From Sphingobacteriales bacterium (GTDB taxonomy: Bacteria > Bacteroidota > Bacteroidia > Chitinophagales > JADJOU01), in contig JAJTHM010000012.1 of NCBI GenBank assembly GCA_021297855.1, forward strand, positions 1 through 57,590: DNA of 57,590 bases, read 5' to 3'. The position numbers and the translations under genes are program-made. The notes under the pieces are model-generated. The model saw only the letters and a list, made by a program, of their open reading frames with translations. It was not told the origin of the DNA and did no database searches. Below are positions 57,146 to 57,590 of the stretch, piece after piece (position 1 is the first letter of the stretch; every line of letters starts with the position of its first letter).

Positions 57146-57590
57146 CTAGTTATAAAACAGAGACTTAATCTTCAGGAGTTCCTTTAGATGTTTACCATAA
57201 TAATAATTTATCCATACTTCACAAAAAATTATGACAAGAATGATGGCTAAAGAAGTAAAAAATACTATCATCCAAAGCATAGGTGTAGTAATGGTATCTA
57301 TAAAGGCAAAACTATGCTTGAATCTATATAAGAGAACCGCTGGAACTAAAAAAACGACCATAGTATAGTTATAGCTACGATATAAGTTAAGAGCTACTTT
57401 AGATTCGGCAATAAACTCAACAAGATGCATAAAAGAATTAGATGCTTGCACAAGTCCATTGTTATAAATTCTATAAAATAGAAAATGATAGAATAATGTG
57501 GTAAGCACAGCTAAATTCAATGCTACATATATGAAGAGTTGAATTGTTTTGTTTTTTATTGGACTCAAAATTGGAAATGCAATGAGTAGA
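57146..57590 (-). CDS. Integral membrane protein, 5' end probably off window
   Basis: Four hydrophobic segments are visible ('LFIYVALNLAVLTTLFYHFLFY', 'NYTMVVFLVPAVLLY', 'MLWMIVFFTSLAIILVIIFCEVWI' and a partial one at the edge). I recognise no family. TTG 57568 could start a 140-aa product, but the frame is open to the right edge and reads hydrophobic residues (LLIAFPIL) before it. The true start is therefore probably outside the window. Confidence 0.5.
   Translation of the reverse strand, partial: LLIAFPILSPIKNKTIQLFIYVALNLAVLTTLFYHFLFYRIYNNGLVQASNSFMHLVEFIAESKVALNLYRSYNYTMVVFLVPAVLLYRFKHSFAFIDTITTPMLWMIVFFTSLAIILVIIFCEVWINYYYGKHLKELLKIKSLFYN

Overview
This 57.6-kb window is AT-rich chromosomal DNA from a free-living Bacteroidota bacterium. 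The evidence is a gldK-gldL-gldM-gldN type IX secretion (T9SS) operon, a giant secreted protein with a T9SS C-terminal sorting domain, DUF4271/DUF3467 proteins, a bacterial heptaprenylglyceryl-phosphate-synthase-like enzyme, an OmpA-type porin with thrombospondin-3 repeats, and promoters of the Bacteroidota type (TTTG, about 19 bp, TAnnTTTG). Shine-Dalgarno sites are mostly absent. I cannot name the genus; Chitinophagia-, Sphingobacteriia- or Saprospiria-like lineages are plausible.

Layout. 1-2742: 5' part of a fused restriction-modification enzyme (type IIG/ISP-like) that runs off the left edge. 2.9-5.4 kb: a PH/SHOCT protein, a Na/Pi cotransporter-like protein and a DUF998 membrane protein. 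5.46-10.3 kb: a 1610-aa T9SS cargo with two duplicated lamin-tail modules and a choice-of-anchor I propeller. 10.4-14.1 kb: DUF3467, a BatA/VWA-like membrane protein and a LolC/E-like permease. 14.2-19.5 kb (minus): a PpiD-like foldase, then a Wzz / O-antigen polymerase / class IV aminotransferase cluster. 19.6-22.9 kb: an alkyltransferase-like protein, an NlpC/P60 hydrolase, a PcrB/GGGP synthase, a GNAT/FemAB-like enzyme and a MazG-like pyrophosphohydrolase. 23.0-35.6 kb (plus): the OmpA porin, a VWA membrane protein, an Omp85-like protein, DUF4271, a Lys/Ala-rich H1-like protein, HemD, then gldKLMN. 35.7-36.2 kb: tRNA-Gln followed by a 133-bp tandem duplication that includes the tRNA 3' end. 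36.2-39.2 kb: a compact serine-biosynthesis operon. 39.2-45.3 kb: a MarR-controlled fatty-acid beta-oxidation operon. 45.4-48.6 kb: a low-GC restriction-modification island. 48.7-57.6 kb (minus): housekeeping genes, a PIN/antitoxin pair with a broken toxin C-terminus, and an M1 aminopeptidase.

Main points for a second look. (i) A C5 cytosine methyltransferase carries an N-terminal domain resembling the arm-type DNA-binding domain of Bacteroidota tyrosine recombinases, and four GTCCG repeats with 12/6/12-bp spacing lie directly before its start codon. (ii) The Lys/Ala-rich H1-like ORF runs into an A9 tract; a -1 shift there joins it in frame to HemD across an open linker that also encodes a perfect 16-bp hairpin. 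(iii) The VapC-like PIN gene has an in-frame TAA, after which 22 further codons read like the normal family C-terminus and overlap the next gene's start. (iv) A 15-bp perfect palindrome overlaps the promoter of an apparently leaderless marR. (v) An intergenic region at 51.3-51.56 kb has nested and mutually exclusive inverted repeats. (vi) The tRNA-Gln 3' end is tandemly duplicated.

Genes work together in several blocks. GldKLMN would export cargo such as the 1610-aa protein. SerB/SerA/SerC-like enzymes form the whole phosphorylated serine pathway. The MarR, FadB-like, thiolase and acyl-CoA dehydrogenase genes form one beta-oxidation unit.
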